From: Phycisphaerales bacterium
GTDB lineage: Bacteria > Planctomycetota > Phycisphaerae > Phycisphaerales > SM1A02
Assembly (NCBI GenBank): GCA_030748805.1
Contig: JASMLG010000041.1
Span: forward strand, 1-11,786
DNA length: 11,786 bases
Direction of reading: 5' to 3'
Positions 1 through 7,218 of this stretch are shown one piece after another. Position numbers and translations under genes: made by a program. Within the stretch, counting starts at the first letter, position 1, and each line of letters opens with the position of its first letter. Below the pieces are notes generated by a model. It worked only from the letters and a program-made list of their open reading frames with translations. It made no database searches and was not told the DNA's origin.

Positions 1-1
1 A

Positions 2-448
2 GGTGAGGGTACAAACTGTAAGACAACTGACTGCCCTGTTGCAGGTGCTGGTGATGAATGTAGTGCCCCCCTTGTAGCAGTCAACGGTGCAAATCCTTTT
101 GAAACAAACACAGCAACTCCAAGTTCACCAGAACCAGATGAGTCACAGTGTTCAGGTACATATCTTGACTGGTCTAATTGCCAAGACATTTGGTTCCTCT
201 ACACTCCATCAACTTCAGGAAGTGTCCATTTCACAACTTGTGATGCAACTAGTTACGACACATCGATGGCACTCTATGCTGGCTCATGTGATAACCAAGT
301 AGCTTGCAATGGTGATGCAAGTGGTGAGAATGGCTGTCAGGCATATTATTCAGCTATCGATTTCAATGTCGAGGCAGGCGAAGCTTACTACATTCGCATT
401 GGTGGTTGGCAAGGTGATACAGGTGAAGGTGTTCTTACCATCGATTAA
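2..448 (+). CDS. Secreted Cys-rich protein, C-terminal part (5' end outside window)
   Basis: An open frame enters from the left edge (first whole codon at 2) and ends at TAA 446-448, giving 148 residues. It opens with the tail of a GACC-type cysteine repeat (GEGTNCKTTDCP), closely resembling the repeat ends GSGTICSEVSCD and GEGTLCADVSCE in the next gene. A beta-rich domain of about 125 residues follows, with the sequence blocks NCQDIWFLYTP, TCDATSYDTSMALY, CNGDASGENGC and YYIRIGG. From family knowledge, this pattern is common at the ends of Phycisphaerales exported proteins and resembles extracellular beta-sandwich domains; no catalytic residues are visible. The protein is probably cell-surface or extracellular. 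There is no dockerin or membrane anchor at its C-terminus. The N-terminus, signal peptide and full architecture cannot be judged. A terminator lies 22 nt downstream, so it ends its own transcription unit. Confidence 0.8.
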   Translation, partial: GEGTNCKTTDCPVAGAGDECSAPLVAVNGANPFETNTATPSSPEPDESQCSGTYLDWSNCQDIWFLYTPSTSGSVHFTTCDATSYDTSMALYAGSCDNQVACNGDASGENGCQAYYSAIDFNVEAGEAYYIRIGGWQGDTGEGVLTID

Positions 449-470
449 TTAGCGTATATACACGTTTTTT

Positions 471-510
471 GCAGCAGCAGGTAGTTTTGTGCCTGCTGCT
501 GTCTTTTTCT
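471..510 (+). terminator. Rho-independent terminator after the partial secreted-protein gene
   Basis: A perfect 10-bp stem, CAGCAGCAGG (472-481) with CCTGCTGCTG (492-501), has a 10-nt loop and is followed by a T-rich tract (TCTTTTTCT). It sits 22 nt after the stop at 448 and insulates the next gene. In the remaining 72 nt to the next ATG I see only the ribosome binding site and no promoter I would defend. Confidence 0.8.
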
Positions 511-568
511 ACTTGACTTCTTTCTATTATATTGTCACAATGAACTGTACATAAAAGTTAACTTTTAC

Positions 569-574
569 AGGAGA
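569..574 (+). promoter_or_regulatory. Shine-Dalgarno site for the 583 gene
   Basis: AGGAGA lies 8 nt before the ATG at 583. It is the clearest plus-strand ribosome binding site in the window and fixes this start. Confidence 0.75.
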
Positions 575-582
575 TAAGAGAG

Positions 583-3030
583 ATGAATACAATTAATTGT
601 TTGGCTGCTGTTCTTGGTGTTTCTACAATTGCATCAGGTGGTATTTTGATGGATCAGATTGGATTAGATGATGGATCTAGCATTGATACCTCAAATGCAA
701 CTGGCTCCCAGAACTTTGAGGAAGCTTATGATGTTTATGATTTAGCTACACTAGACAACTTTACTGGTGCAGGTGAAAGTGTCACATCAGTTGAAGCGGT
801 CGTTACTGGCTGGAACGGATACGGGGACATTTCTGGCATTACTGGCTATACCGTAAACCTGCACAGTTCTACTGCAGCAGCAGCTGCTGATTTGACTGGA
901 GACATTGGTTCACAATGGGTTGATCCAGCTGATGCGATTATAAGTGCCACGTGGACTGGAGTTGGAGGTGACCTAGTCCTTTTCAATGTTGCTCTGACAG
1001 CAGTTTCAGGTGACAATTACGTAAGTGTTGTTCCTGATAACGAGTTTGCAACTAACGGACAAACTGCCATAGCGATGTCTACTCTTGGTGACGGTGAGTA
1101 CTACCAAGCAAATCCTGGAGGGGGTTTCGGAATGCCGGGTAATGAACAAGCTGGAGTAGGCAACTCTGCATACAGGGTTGGTTCAGGTGGACCTGCAGAT
1201 CCATGTTCGCTGCCACTTCCAACTTTGTGTACTGAAGATGTCGATGGTGATCAAGTAGTTGCTGTTGGCGACGTGCTTTCAATTATTGCTGAAATGGGTA
1301 TTTGCGGTGACGGAACATTTAGACCTGCTGGCGATGTGGCACCATTACCATATGGCGACTGCTGCGTAGATGTAGGCGACCTCCTAGCAGTTATTGCTGC
1401 TTGGGGAAATGATTGTCTTCTAAGAGGTGCTTGTTGCTCAGAAACCGGCGTCTGTGTAGACAATTTAACTCTTGATGAATGCCTTGCAACTGCTGGGTAC
1501 TATCTTGGCGATGATTCACAATGCGCTGATGGGGATTGTGACCCAGGAGCATGTTGCATGGATTCATCATCTTGCTTAGACGGAACATCTTCTTGGTATT
1601 GTGAGTCAGTAGGAGGTATGTTTAGGGGTTCTGGCACAATTTGTTCTGAAGTAAGTTGTGATACTGATTGTAACGCTACTGGCTGCCAAGCCCCTGACTT
1701 AGGAGGCCATGGTGCTGGTGGAATTATTGGAGCAACAAGTGACACGAACGCTTCTGCTGGTTACAGAGTTGCTGATAACTTTAGGCCAACTGCAAACGGT
1801 TCCATAACACAAGTTTGTTGGTGGGGTCTTTATATTGATTTCAGTTCAAGTACTGACTGTGGAGTAGATGGTCCAGGTACTGGTGATAGTTTCACTATTA
1901 CTTATTATCTCGATGATGCTGATTCAACTGTTCCAGGAACTGAATTTGCTGGTCCTTTTGAAGTTGCTTCAAGTGTTAACGCAACAGGTGATGTAATTCC
2001 TTCTGGAATTGGTGATATTGTTCAATACGAATACACTGCGAATCATCCTCCAGTAAAAGTCCAATCAGGTGAATGCTATTGGATTTCAATAGTTAATCAA
2101 ACTACAGAATCATGTTTCTGGCTATGGGAAACAGCACCTCCAGGAGATGAAAGATCTTCTCAAGATAATGGTGGTTGGGGAGCAAGTGATTATGACCTTG
2201 GCTTCTGTGTTAATGTTGATACAGGAATGGATGCTTGTGGAGCCTTTGTAGGTCCTTGCTGCTTGCCTAATCTTTCTTGTATTATCGTAAGCGCTGGCGA
2301 TTGTGCTGATGCTGAAGGAACTTACGGAGGTGACAATTTGACTTGTGCCGATGTAAACAATTGCGATCCAGTTCCGGGAGCGTGTTGCTTAGGTGAGACA
2401 TCTTGCCTCGATGATCAATTGGATGTCGACTGTATTGCATTTGGTGGCACATTTATGGGCGAAGGCACACTATGTGCTGATGTGAGTTGTGAACCAAATC
2501 CGTTTGACCAAATTGGTGCGGCAAACGGCGGTGATTTAGCTGGCAATATTACTGCTAGCCAAATATTCGAAGCAGCTTACTCCAGTTATGACATTGCGAC
2601 ACTTGATAACTTTACATTTGATGAATCGACCACGATTGAATCTATTGAAGCGGTTATCGATGGCTGGAATGGGTATGCAGATATTAATGCAATTACCAAT
2701 TACACAATTAGTATTTACAGTTCAGTTGCAGCAGCTGGAACCGACTTAGTTGGCGATGTGTACTCAATTGATATTGTTACACCAACATTCCCAACATGGA
2801 CTGGAGCTGGTACCTTGGTTAACTTCCAACTATTTGTAAACCTTCCTGCTGGAGAATATTGGTACGCTGTGATTCCATGGAACGAGTATAAAACGAATGG
2901 CCAGACAGGCATTGCTACTTCTAATCTTGGAGATGGATCCTACTACCAAGCAAATCCTAACGGTGGTTTTGGTTTTGGACAGACACAAGAGGGTTCTGGA
3001 AACTCAGCTTACAGATTGATAATCGAGTAA
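583..3030 (+). CDS. Modular secreted protein: duplicated terminal modules, dockerin-like segment and four GACC repeats
   Basis: 815 residues. Residues 1-22 are a short hydrophobic leader (MNTINCLAAVLGVSTIASGG) without a basic n-region, so it is a weak but plausible Sec signal. Module A (24-199) and module C (642-815) are clear homologues sharing DQIG, ATLDNFT, GWNGY, TNGQT, LGDG-YYQANP and GNSAYR. Residues 219-275 are dockerin-like: one good Ca-binding loop (DVDGDQVVAVGD), then a diverged second half ending VDVGDLLAVIAAWG. Cysteine-rich GACC repeats start at 282, 322, 557 (GPCC) and 599. A separate beta-rich module (about 364-553) lies between the second and third repeats. Domain order: leader-A-dockerin-GACC-GACC-B-GACC-GACC-C. 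The dockerin tag in mid-protein suggests that B and C were added to a shorter A+dockerin protein. An extracellular or surface role is likely, with many potential disulfides; no catalytic motif is visible and the function is unknown. It is monocistronic, with its own RBS and terminator. Confidence 0.9.
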   Translation: MNTINCLAAVLGVSTIASGGILMDQIGLDDGSSIDTSNATGSQNFEEAYDVYDLATLDNFTGAGESVTSVEAVVTGWNGYGDISGITGYTVNLHSSTAAAAADLTGDIGSQWVDPADAIISATWTGVGGDLVLFNVALTAVSGDNYVSVVPDNEFATNGQTAIAMSTLGDGEYYQANPGGGFGMPGNEQAGVGNSAYRVGSGGPADPCSLPLPTLCTEDVDGDQVVAVGDVLSIIAEMGICGDGTFRPAGDVAPLPYGDCCVDVGDLLAVIAAWGNDCLLRGACCSETGVCVDNLTLDECLATAGYYLGDDSQCADGDCDPGACCMDSSSCLDGTSSWYCESVGGMFRGSGTICSEVSCDTDCNATGCQAPDLGGHGAGGIIGATSDTNASAGYRVADNFRPTANGSITQVCWWGLYIDFSSSTDCGVDGPGTGDSFTITYYLDDADSTVPGTEFAGPFEVASSVNATGDVIPSGIGDIVQYEYTANHPPVKVQSGECYWISIVNQTTESCFWLWETAPPGDERSSQDNGGWGASDYDLGFCVNVDTGMDACGAFVGPCCLPNLSCIIVSAGDCADAEGTYGGDNLTCADVNNCDPVPGACCLGETSCLDDQLDVDCIAFGGTFMGEGTLCADVSCEPNPFDQIGAANGGDLAGNITASQIFEAAYSSYDIATLDNFTFDESTTIESIEAVIDGWNGYADINAITNYTISIYSSVAAAGTDLVGDVYSIDIVTPTFPTWTGAGTLVNFQLFVNLPAGEYWYAVIPWNEYKTNGQTGIATSNLGDGSYYQANPNGGFGFGQTQEGSGNSAYRLIIE
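652..1179 (+). repeat. Module A, first copy of an intragenic duplicated domain
   Basis: Encodes residues 24-199 of the 583 protein, from DQIGLDDG to GNSAYRV. It matches the second copy at 2506-3027 block by block at protein level. The DNA copies are well diverged, so the duplication is old or the copies were acquired separately. Confidence 0.85.
2506..3027 (+). repeat. Module C, second copy of the intragenic duplicated domain
   Basis: Encodes residues 642-815, from DQIGAANGG to the C-terminus GNSAYRLIIE. Shared anchors with the first copy are ATLDNFT, GWNGY, TNGQT, LGDG-YYQANP and GNSAYR. The most conserved part is the C-terminal 40 residues, probably the fold core or a ligand surface. Confidence 0.85.
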
Positions 3031-3049
3031 CTTGAAGCACTTATTCAGA

Positions 3050-3079
3050 GGGACACCCATATTGGGTGTCCCTTTTTTT
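3050..3079 (+). terminator. Strong Rho-independent terminator after the modular protein gene
   Basis: A perfect 10-bp stem, GGGACACCCA (3050-3059) with TGGGTGTCCC (3063-3072), has a 3-nt TAT loop and is followed by seven T. It begins 20 nt after the stop at 3030. The opposite strand lacks a T run, so it is not a good terminator for the convergent minus-strand gene. Confidence 0.9.
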
Positions 3080-3141
3080 ATTTATGTTTGTCCAAACTGA
3101 GTTCTGCGAAAAAAGTTGGTAGTAATTGAAAAAGATCTGGA

Positions 3142-3747
3142 TTACAGGCACTCTTTAACTCGCGTGTAATTAACCGTAATAACATTTGTGTCTCCTCCAA
3201 TAATCGACAAATCATGTATTGCAAATACAAAGTGGTTATTATCGATTATTTTATAGACATACATTACGGGTTTATCGTGTTCGTCACTTACCCACTCGTC
3301 CATAGTTCCCCAAAGAATTAGAGTTGTCCTTTTCTTATCTAATACCCCTTCACTATTTCTCATCGATGTTCCTAGGTTATCGATAAATGTTGCTGAGAAC
3401 TTGTGCTTGTAATTGTCATAACCCATCAATAACTTGCTTTCAAATGGGAATCCCATTAGGATTCCAGTGTGGTCCCCTTCTAAAAATCTTCCACCGTAAA
3501 TCATCTTAAAAGTTGCCTTGCCAGAGTCGGGGGGTAACCCCATCGTCACAGTGCTTGTTGTCCAACTTCCACATAGATTTGCCAGAAAATCATGGTTCTT
3601 ATTTGTTTTTGATAACTCTTCGCCTAATTTCCGCATCCTTGCAAGAGTTTCTCCTGGAACTTCATCTGGAGGTGCAACGAAGGAGCAAAGGGTTACACTC
3701 GAGAGAAGGCAGACGGATGTAATTAATCTAGGAATTTTACAGGTCAT
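3142..3747 (-). CDS. Exported DUF1579-family protein
   Basis: 201 residues. The N-terminus MTCKIPRLITSVCLLSS... is a good Sec signal, with basic residues followed by a hydrophobic core; cleavage is likely near VTLCSFVA. The Cys there has Leu at -1, so a lipobox is unlikely. The mature part (about 50-198) fits the DUF1579 pattern as I know it: LCGSWTTSTVTMG, an IYGGRFLEGDHTG segment, then LMGYDNYKHKFSATFIDNLGTSM and paired beta strands through to NYTRVKE. The family is a lipocalin-like small beta barrel of unknown function, common in planctomycetes; no catalytic residues are known. The ATG is supported by GGAG 7 nt upstream. The gene is divergent from the DUF1573 operon across a 46-nt gap, so the two promoters must be packed together or overlap the DUF1579 5' end. 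Confidence 0.8.
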   Translation of the reverse strand: MTCKIPRLITSVCLLSSVTLCSFVAPPDEVPGETLARMRKLGEELSKTNKNHDFLANLCGSWTTSTVTMGLPPDSGKATFKMIYGGRFLEGDHTGILMGFPFESKLLMGYDNYKHKFSATFIDNLGTSMRNSEGVLDKKRTTLILWGTMDEWVSDEHDKPVMYVYKIIDNNHFVFAIHDLSIIGGDTNVITVNYTRVKECL

Positions 3748-3754
3748 TTTGGTT

Positions 3755-3758
3755 CTCC
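3755..3758 (-). promoter_or_regulatory. Shine-Dalgarno site for the DUF1579 gene
   Basis: Read on the minus strand, GGAG lies 7 nt upstream of the ATG at 3747, an optimal spacing that supports that start. Confidence 0.6.
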
Positions 3759-3777
3759 AATTTAATAAGATTTCTCA

Positions 3778-3786
3778 TGCTACAAT
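3778..3786 (+). promoter_or_regulatory. Extended -10 promoter element, probably giving a leaderless mRNA
   Basis: TGC-TACAAT matches an extended -10 (TGn-TATAAT, one mismatch). It ends 7 nt before the ATG at 3794, so transcription would start at or next to the A of that ATG. There is no Shine-Dalgarno sequence here and no good -35 box. An alternative in-frame ATG at 3785 overlaps the -10 box and is therefore unlikely. Confidence 0.4.
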
Positions 3787-3793
3787 GTGTACT

Positions 3794-4873
3794 ATGAAAT
3801 TTCTTAACACATTAGTTTGTATCGGTTTAATTTGCATAAGTAGTTGTGGACAATCGAGCGACGATCAAATTTCTGATACTGACGATCAAATATCTGATAC
3901 TAAAGTTACAAGCACCATTCCAGGAGCAGATATTTCTCTTGAATGGAGTGAGCGTGACTTTGGAGTGATATGGGACTTTGAGTCAGTAACTACTACATTT
4001 CCGTTCACTAACACTGGCTCAAAGACATTAGTGCTAAAACGTCTACAAGCAGGGTGTGGTTGTACAAGTCCAGTTGCTGACAAGTACACCTTGCAGCCGG
4101 GAGAGAGTGGGACAATTACAGTAACATTTGACCCGAGTAGTAAAGAGAATAAACAAGATAAAAAAGTGACCATATTTTCCAACTCTGCAAGAGAGCCAGA
4201 AAAAGCGTTCTGGATCCGTTCGTTCGTAAGACCATTCGTAAAAATTAATGACAAGTTTTTAAAACTAAATGAAATGGAATTAGGTAAATCTCATTCCGTT
4301 GAATTTGATTTTTTTCCTGTTGATCCTGATTTTACAATTACATCAATGGAAGGAAGTGGAAAACATGGTATGCATATTTCTGGTGAGGAAATAGAAGTTC
4401 CTGAGGGCTCACCACGAAGAATACGAATTACAGTAGATGACAAAATGCCTTGGGGAGCTTTTCACAGTTCGCTTTTGGTAAGTGGCTACGGCAAAAAGCC
4501 AGATGGAACGACTATTAATCATAATTTTACTGTTTACGCGAATGGCAAGTCGTTTGGAAAAATTAAAACAGATAATTACATAATTGGCCTTGGAACATTG
4601 CAGCAAGGTGGTTCTTATCACAAAAGGGCAAGAATATATCATGAAGATGATGTTCCTTTTGAAGTTATAAACACTGTAATTCTCAAACCATCGGTTCAAG
4701 GGATAAACGCTACTTCTGTGCAAAATGACGATGGTTCCTACAACATCATTATTACTGGAACTTTACCTCCTTCTCACAAGGGTCCGTTCAATGCAGAACT
4801 ATTGGTTCAGACAGATGTTTCTGGAGAAGAGATTTTAAAATTTAGAATTACTGGTGTTGTTCCTAAGAAGTAA
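3794..4873 (+). CDS. DUF1573-domain lipoprotein
   Basis: 359 residues from ATG 3794. The N-terminus MKFLNTLVCIGLICISSC is a lipoprotein signal with lipobox ISSC and lipidated Cys18, so it is probably membrane-anchored and faces the periplasm. After an acidic linker (DDQISDT twice), residues about 45-130 match DUF1573: a DFG start, FPFTNTGSKTLVLKRLQAGCGCTSP with the hallmark Cys88/Cys90, then LQPGESGTITVTFDPS. The family is an Ig-like beta sandwich of unknown function, abundant in Bacteroidetes and planctomycetes. The remaining ~230 residues are beta-rich and look like one or two further Ig-like domains without recognised motifs. The frame stays open upstream to 3518, but that part is antisense to the DUF1579 gene, and the lipobox decides for 3794. 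The stop overlaps the next start (TAATG), making this the first gene of a three-gene operon. Confidence 0.85.
   Translation: MKFLNTLVCIGLICISSCGQSSDDQISDTDDQISDTKVTSTIPGADISLEWSERDFGVIWDFESVTTTFPFTNTGSKTLVLKRLQAGCGCTSPVADKYTLQPGESGTITVTFDPSSKENKQDKKVTIFSNSAREPEKAFWIRSFVRPFVKINDKFLKLNEMELGKSHSVEFDFFPVDPDFTITSMEGSGKHGMHISGEEIEVPEGSPRRIRITVDDKMPWGAFHSSLLVSGYGKKPDGTTINHNFTVYANGKSFGKIKTDNYIIGLGTLQQGGSYHKRARIYHEDDVPFEVINTVILKPSVQGINATSVQNDDGSYNIIITGTLPPSHKGPFNAELLVQTDVSGEEILKFRITGVVPKK
3860..3901 (+). repeat. In-frame 21-bp tandem duplication
   Basis: Two adjacent 21-nt units (3860-3880 and 3881-3901) differ at one base and encode DDQISDT-DDQISDT just after the lipidated Cys of the DUF1573 protein. 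Near identity indicates a recent slippage duplication in the flexible linker between lipid anchor and folded domain. Such a unit can expand or contract without breaking the frame. Confidence 0.85.
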
Positions 4874-5328
4874 TGATGATGGAATACAAGTGGCATCAAC
4901 GTTTCTTAGAATTAGCTGATTCGATATCTTCATGGAGCAAAGATCCATCCAGAGGAGTTGGCGCTGTCATCGTTTCTCCTATGAAACAAGTTCTCGCAAC
5001 TGGATACAATGGTCTTCCGCGTGGATTTGAGGATCACGAAGAACGTCTTCAGCGACCTGTTAAGTATGATCTTATCGTACATGCTGAGATGAACGCAATT
5101 ATCCAATGTGCACGTAATGGGGTTTCTCCAGTTGACGCTACTTTATATTCAACGTTTAGCCCTTGTATTAATTGTGCCTTATCAATTGTTCAATCAGGCA
5201 TCTCAAGAGTTGTTACGAAAGAAATTTCTGAAGGAGACGAACATTGGAATGATTCAATAGAAAAAAGTTTGAGTTTGTTTGAAGAAGTTGGAATCGAGTA
5301 TTTAACAATCGATTGCGAGTGCAAATGA
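4873..5328 (+). CDS. dCMP deaminase-family zinc enzyme
   Basis: 151 residues. It has the cytidine/deoxycytidylate deaminase zinc signature: His70-Ala-Glu72 (VHAEMNAI), with Glu72 as the proton shuttle, and Pro97-Cys98-x-x-Cys101 (SPCINC). The N-terminal SWSKDPSRGVGAVIVSP and TGYNGLPRGFED blocks are typical of dCMP deaminases, which convert dCMP to dUMP to feed thymidylate synthesis in the cytosol. It is near the usual length for the short bacterial form. I cannot tell from sequence alone whether dCMP or another (deoxy)cytidine compound is the substrate. Three consecutive ATGs (4873-4881) offer a choice of start; the first overlaps the upstream stop as TAATG, implying translational coupling. 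Its end overlaps the next start as ATGA. A nucleotide enzyme between two lipoprotein genes is an unexpected neighbourhood. Confidence 0.85.
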   Translation: MMMEYKWHQRFLELADSISSWSKDPSRGVGAVIVSPMKQVLATGYNGLPRGFEDHEERLQRPVKYDLIVHAEMNAIIQCARNGVSPVDATLYSTFSPCINCALSIVQSGISRVVTKEISEGDEHWNDSIEKSLSLFEEVGIEYLTIDCECK

Positions 5329-7211
5329 GAATCTTAATTGCGGTTTTTTTGTCACTATCTTTTGGATGTAAACAAACTAGAACTAACGAATGGAATCAAC
5401 AAAGCCACTCTGCTGTTTTCAAATCCCTACCACTTCCTTCACCCACATCTATAAGGACTGGAAGTGGAGCCCCAGGGAATTTGTATTGGCAACAACAAGT
5501 TGATCACACTATTGAAGTGACTTTAGATGTTAAAACAAACTCCATAAGTGCTTCTCAAGTCATGAAGTACTACAATAATTCTCCAGATTCACTCAATTAT
5601 ATTTGGTTGCAACTTGAACAGAATGTTCATAGAGATGACAGTGTGAGAAGTCGAGAAGGTAGAGGAACAGGAGAAAAAGCTTTTGACGGAATTAAAATTT
5701 CTAATTTGAAAGTTGACGGCACTGAGGTTCCGTTTTATGACCATGGCACTTTGGGTAAGATTATTTTGAATAATCCGATTGAACCTAACCAATCTGTTGA
5801 AATATCTATGGATTGGTCTTTCCCTATTACGACTAAGGCAAGTTTAAGAATGGGTTATGATGACTCATACAAGGCAGGTCCTGTTTGGGAGTTGGCTCAG
5901 TGGATCCCAGTTCCTTGTGTTTACGATGACGTATATGGTTGGAATACTCTTCCCTATATTGGTCGTGGAGAGTTCTATACGAATTTTGGTAATTACACAG
6001 TAAAAATTACCGTTCCCGATAATCATCTAGTATTTGGCTCAGGAGTTCTTTCAAATCCAGAAATGGTGTTGACTAAGGAGCAACAGGAACTCCTAAAAAC
6101 AGCAATGAATTCCGAGTCAATTGTTGTGGTCAGACCAGAGGAAAATATATCATTAGAAAGCAACTCATCGAAAACGTGGCATTTTGAAGGGGAAAATATA
6201 CGTACTTTTGCATGGGCAACTAGCGCTAGTTTTATTTGGGAGGCAGCAAGTGTTGAGATTAAGAATAACAGTGGTTCACCAGTGAGAGTTCTTTGCCAAG
6301 CAGCATATCCAGCAGAAGTTAAGGATGTTTGGGATGAAGCAGTTAGCTATGTACAACATTCAATCAAATACTATAGCGAACATCTAATTCCTTACCCTTG
6401 GCCTCAGATGACTGTTGTGAGAGGTAAAGCAGGAGGTATGGAATATCCAATGATAGTGTATTGCAGAGGAGATTCGCATGAAGGTCTTTTTAATGTGACT
6501 GATCATGAAGTTGGGCATGATTGGTTTCCGATGCTTGTGAACACAGATGAGCGTAGGCATGCTTGGATGGATGAAGGTTTTAATACGTTTGTAAATCATT
6601 ACTCCCTGGAGGATTTTTATGGTGACCGCAAACATAAATTAGATGTTCCAGTTTACAAAGCATGTGATTTTTGTAATGATCAGTTCGCAGTCAATACCCC
6701 TGCTGACCAGTTAAAGTCAAGAAGGCATTTAAGTTACAGGAAGCCGGGATATGGATTACGTTTTCTAAGAGAAGAGATTATTGGTGAGGAGCGTTTTGAT
6801 TTTGCCTTTAAGGAATATATTCGAAGATGGGCTTTCAAATCACCTCGACCTTCAGATTTCTACCGAACGATGGAAGACGCATCTGGTATGGACCTGCAAT
6901 GGTTTTTCAGAGGTTTTTTTGAGGAAACTAGACAACTTGATCAAGCAGTTCGTGAAGTTAAAATCAAAAAAGATGGTGTTTCTGTCACAATTGAAAATCT
7001 TGCCGACTGGGTTTGCCCAGTTCGATTGCAAATAACCTGCTTAGATGGTTCGGTTCACAACTATAAGTTACCAGTAACAATTTGGGCATGGTCGTCTGTT
7101 CACAAACAAACTTTTGAATTACCTTCCCAAGCGGTTTCTGTAGTAATAGATCCAGAAAATGCTTATCCAGATATAAATACTACAAATAATGGTTGGATTA
7201 TTCAACAATAA
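5325..7211 (+). CDS. M1-family zinc metallopeptidase, probable lipoprotein
   Basis: 628 residues from ATG 5325, chosen over an upstream in-frame TTG (5313) because it overlaps the previous stop as ATGA. The leader MRILIAVFLSLSFGC ends in an imperfect lipobox (Ser at -3), so it may be lipidated at Cys15, otherwise simply exported. Residues about 45-210 form the N-terminal beta domain. The catalytic domain has GGMEYP (370-375, the GAMEN equivalent, Glu373 binding the substrate amino end), HEVGH (394-398) and Glu417 (WMDEGF), giving the canonical HEXXH-x18-E zinc site, and Tyr471 in SYRKPGYGL as probable transition-state stabiliser. The C-terminal ~100 residues are a beta domain ending DPENAYPDINTTNNGW, as in other bacterial M1 proteins of this subtype. 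The complete set of active residues predicts an active envelope aminopeptidase. It is the last gene of the DUF1573-deaminase operon; no terminator is evident after it. Confidence 0.88.
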   Translation: MRILIAVFLSLSFGCKQTRTNEWNQQSHSAVFKSLPLPSPTSIRTGSGAPGNLYWQQQVDHTIEVTLDVKTNSISASQVMKYYNNSPDSLNYIWLQLEQNVHRDDSVRSREGRGTGEKAFDGIKISNLKVDGTEVPFYDHGTLGKIILNNPIEPNQSVEISMDWSFPITTKASLRMGYDDSYKAGPVWELAQWIPVPCVYDDVYGWNTLPYIGRGEFYTNFGNYTVKITVPDNHLVFGSGVLSNPEMVLTKEQQELLKTAMNSESIVVVRPEENISLESNSSKTWHFEGENIRTFAWATSASFIWEAASVEIKNNSGSPVRVLCQAAYPAEVKDVWDEAVSYVQHSIKYYSEHLIPYPWPQMTVVRGKAGGMEYPMIVYCRGDSHEGLFNVTDHEVGHDWFPMLVNTDERRHAWMDEGFNTFVNHYSLEDFYGDRKHKLDVPVYKACDFCNDQFAVNTPADQLKSRRHLSYRKPGYGLRFLREEIIGEERFDFAFKEYIRRWAFKSPRPSDFYRTMEDASGMDLQWFFRGFFEETRQLDQAVREVKIKKDGVSVTIENLADWVCPVRLQITCLDGSVHNYKLPVTIWAWSSVHKQTFELPSQAVSVVIDPENAYPDINTTNNGWIIQQ

Positions 7212-7218
7212 CTATAAA

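Noticed and set aside
513..533. TTGACT with TATTAT as a sigma-70 promoter for the 583 gene
   Set aside because: The spacer between the two boxes is only 6 nt, far too short; no better pair was found.
3518..3793. Upstream extension of the DUF1573 frame to an ATG at 3518
   Set aside because: It is antisense to the DUF1579 gene, and the lipoprotein signal begins at 3794; an N-terminal extension would bury the lipobox.
3886..4254. 122-codon minus-strand open frame
   Set aside because: It is a shadow of the DUF1573 coding sequence and has no ribosome site.
5313..5324. TTG start for the M1 lipoprotein
   Set aside because: ATG 5325 overlaps the previous stop as ATGA and gives a cleaner signal peptide.
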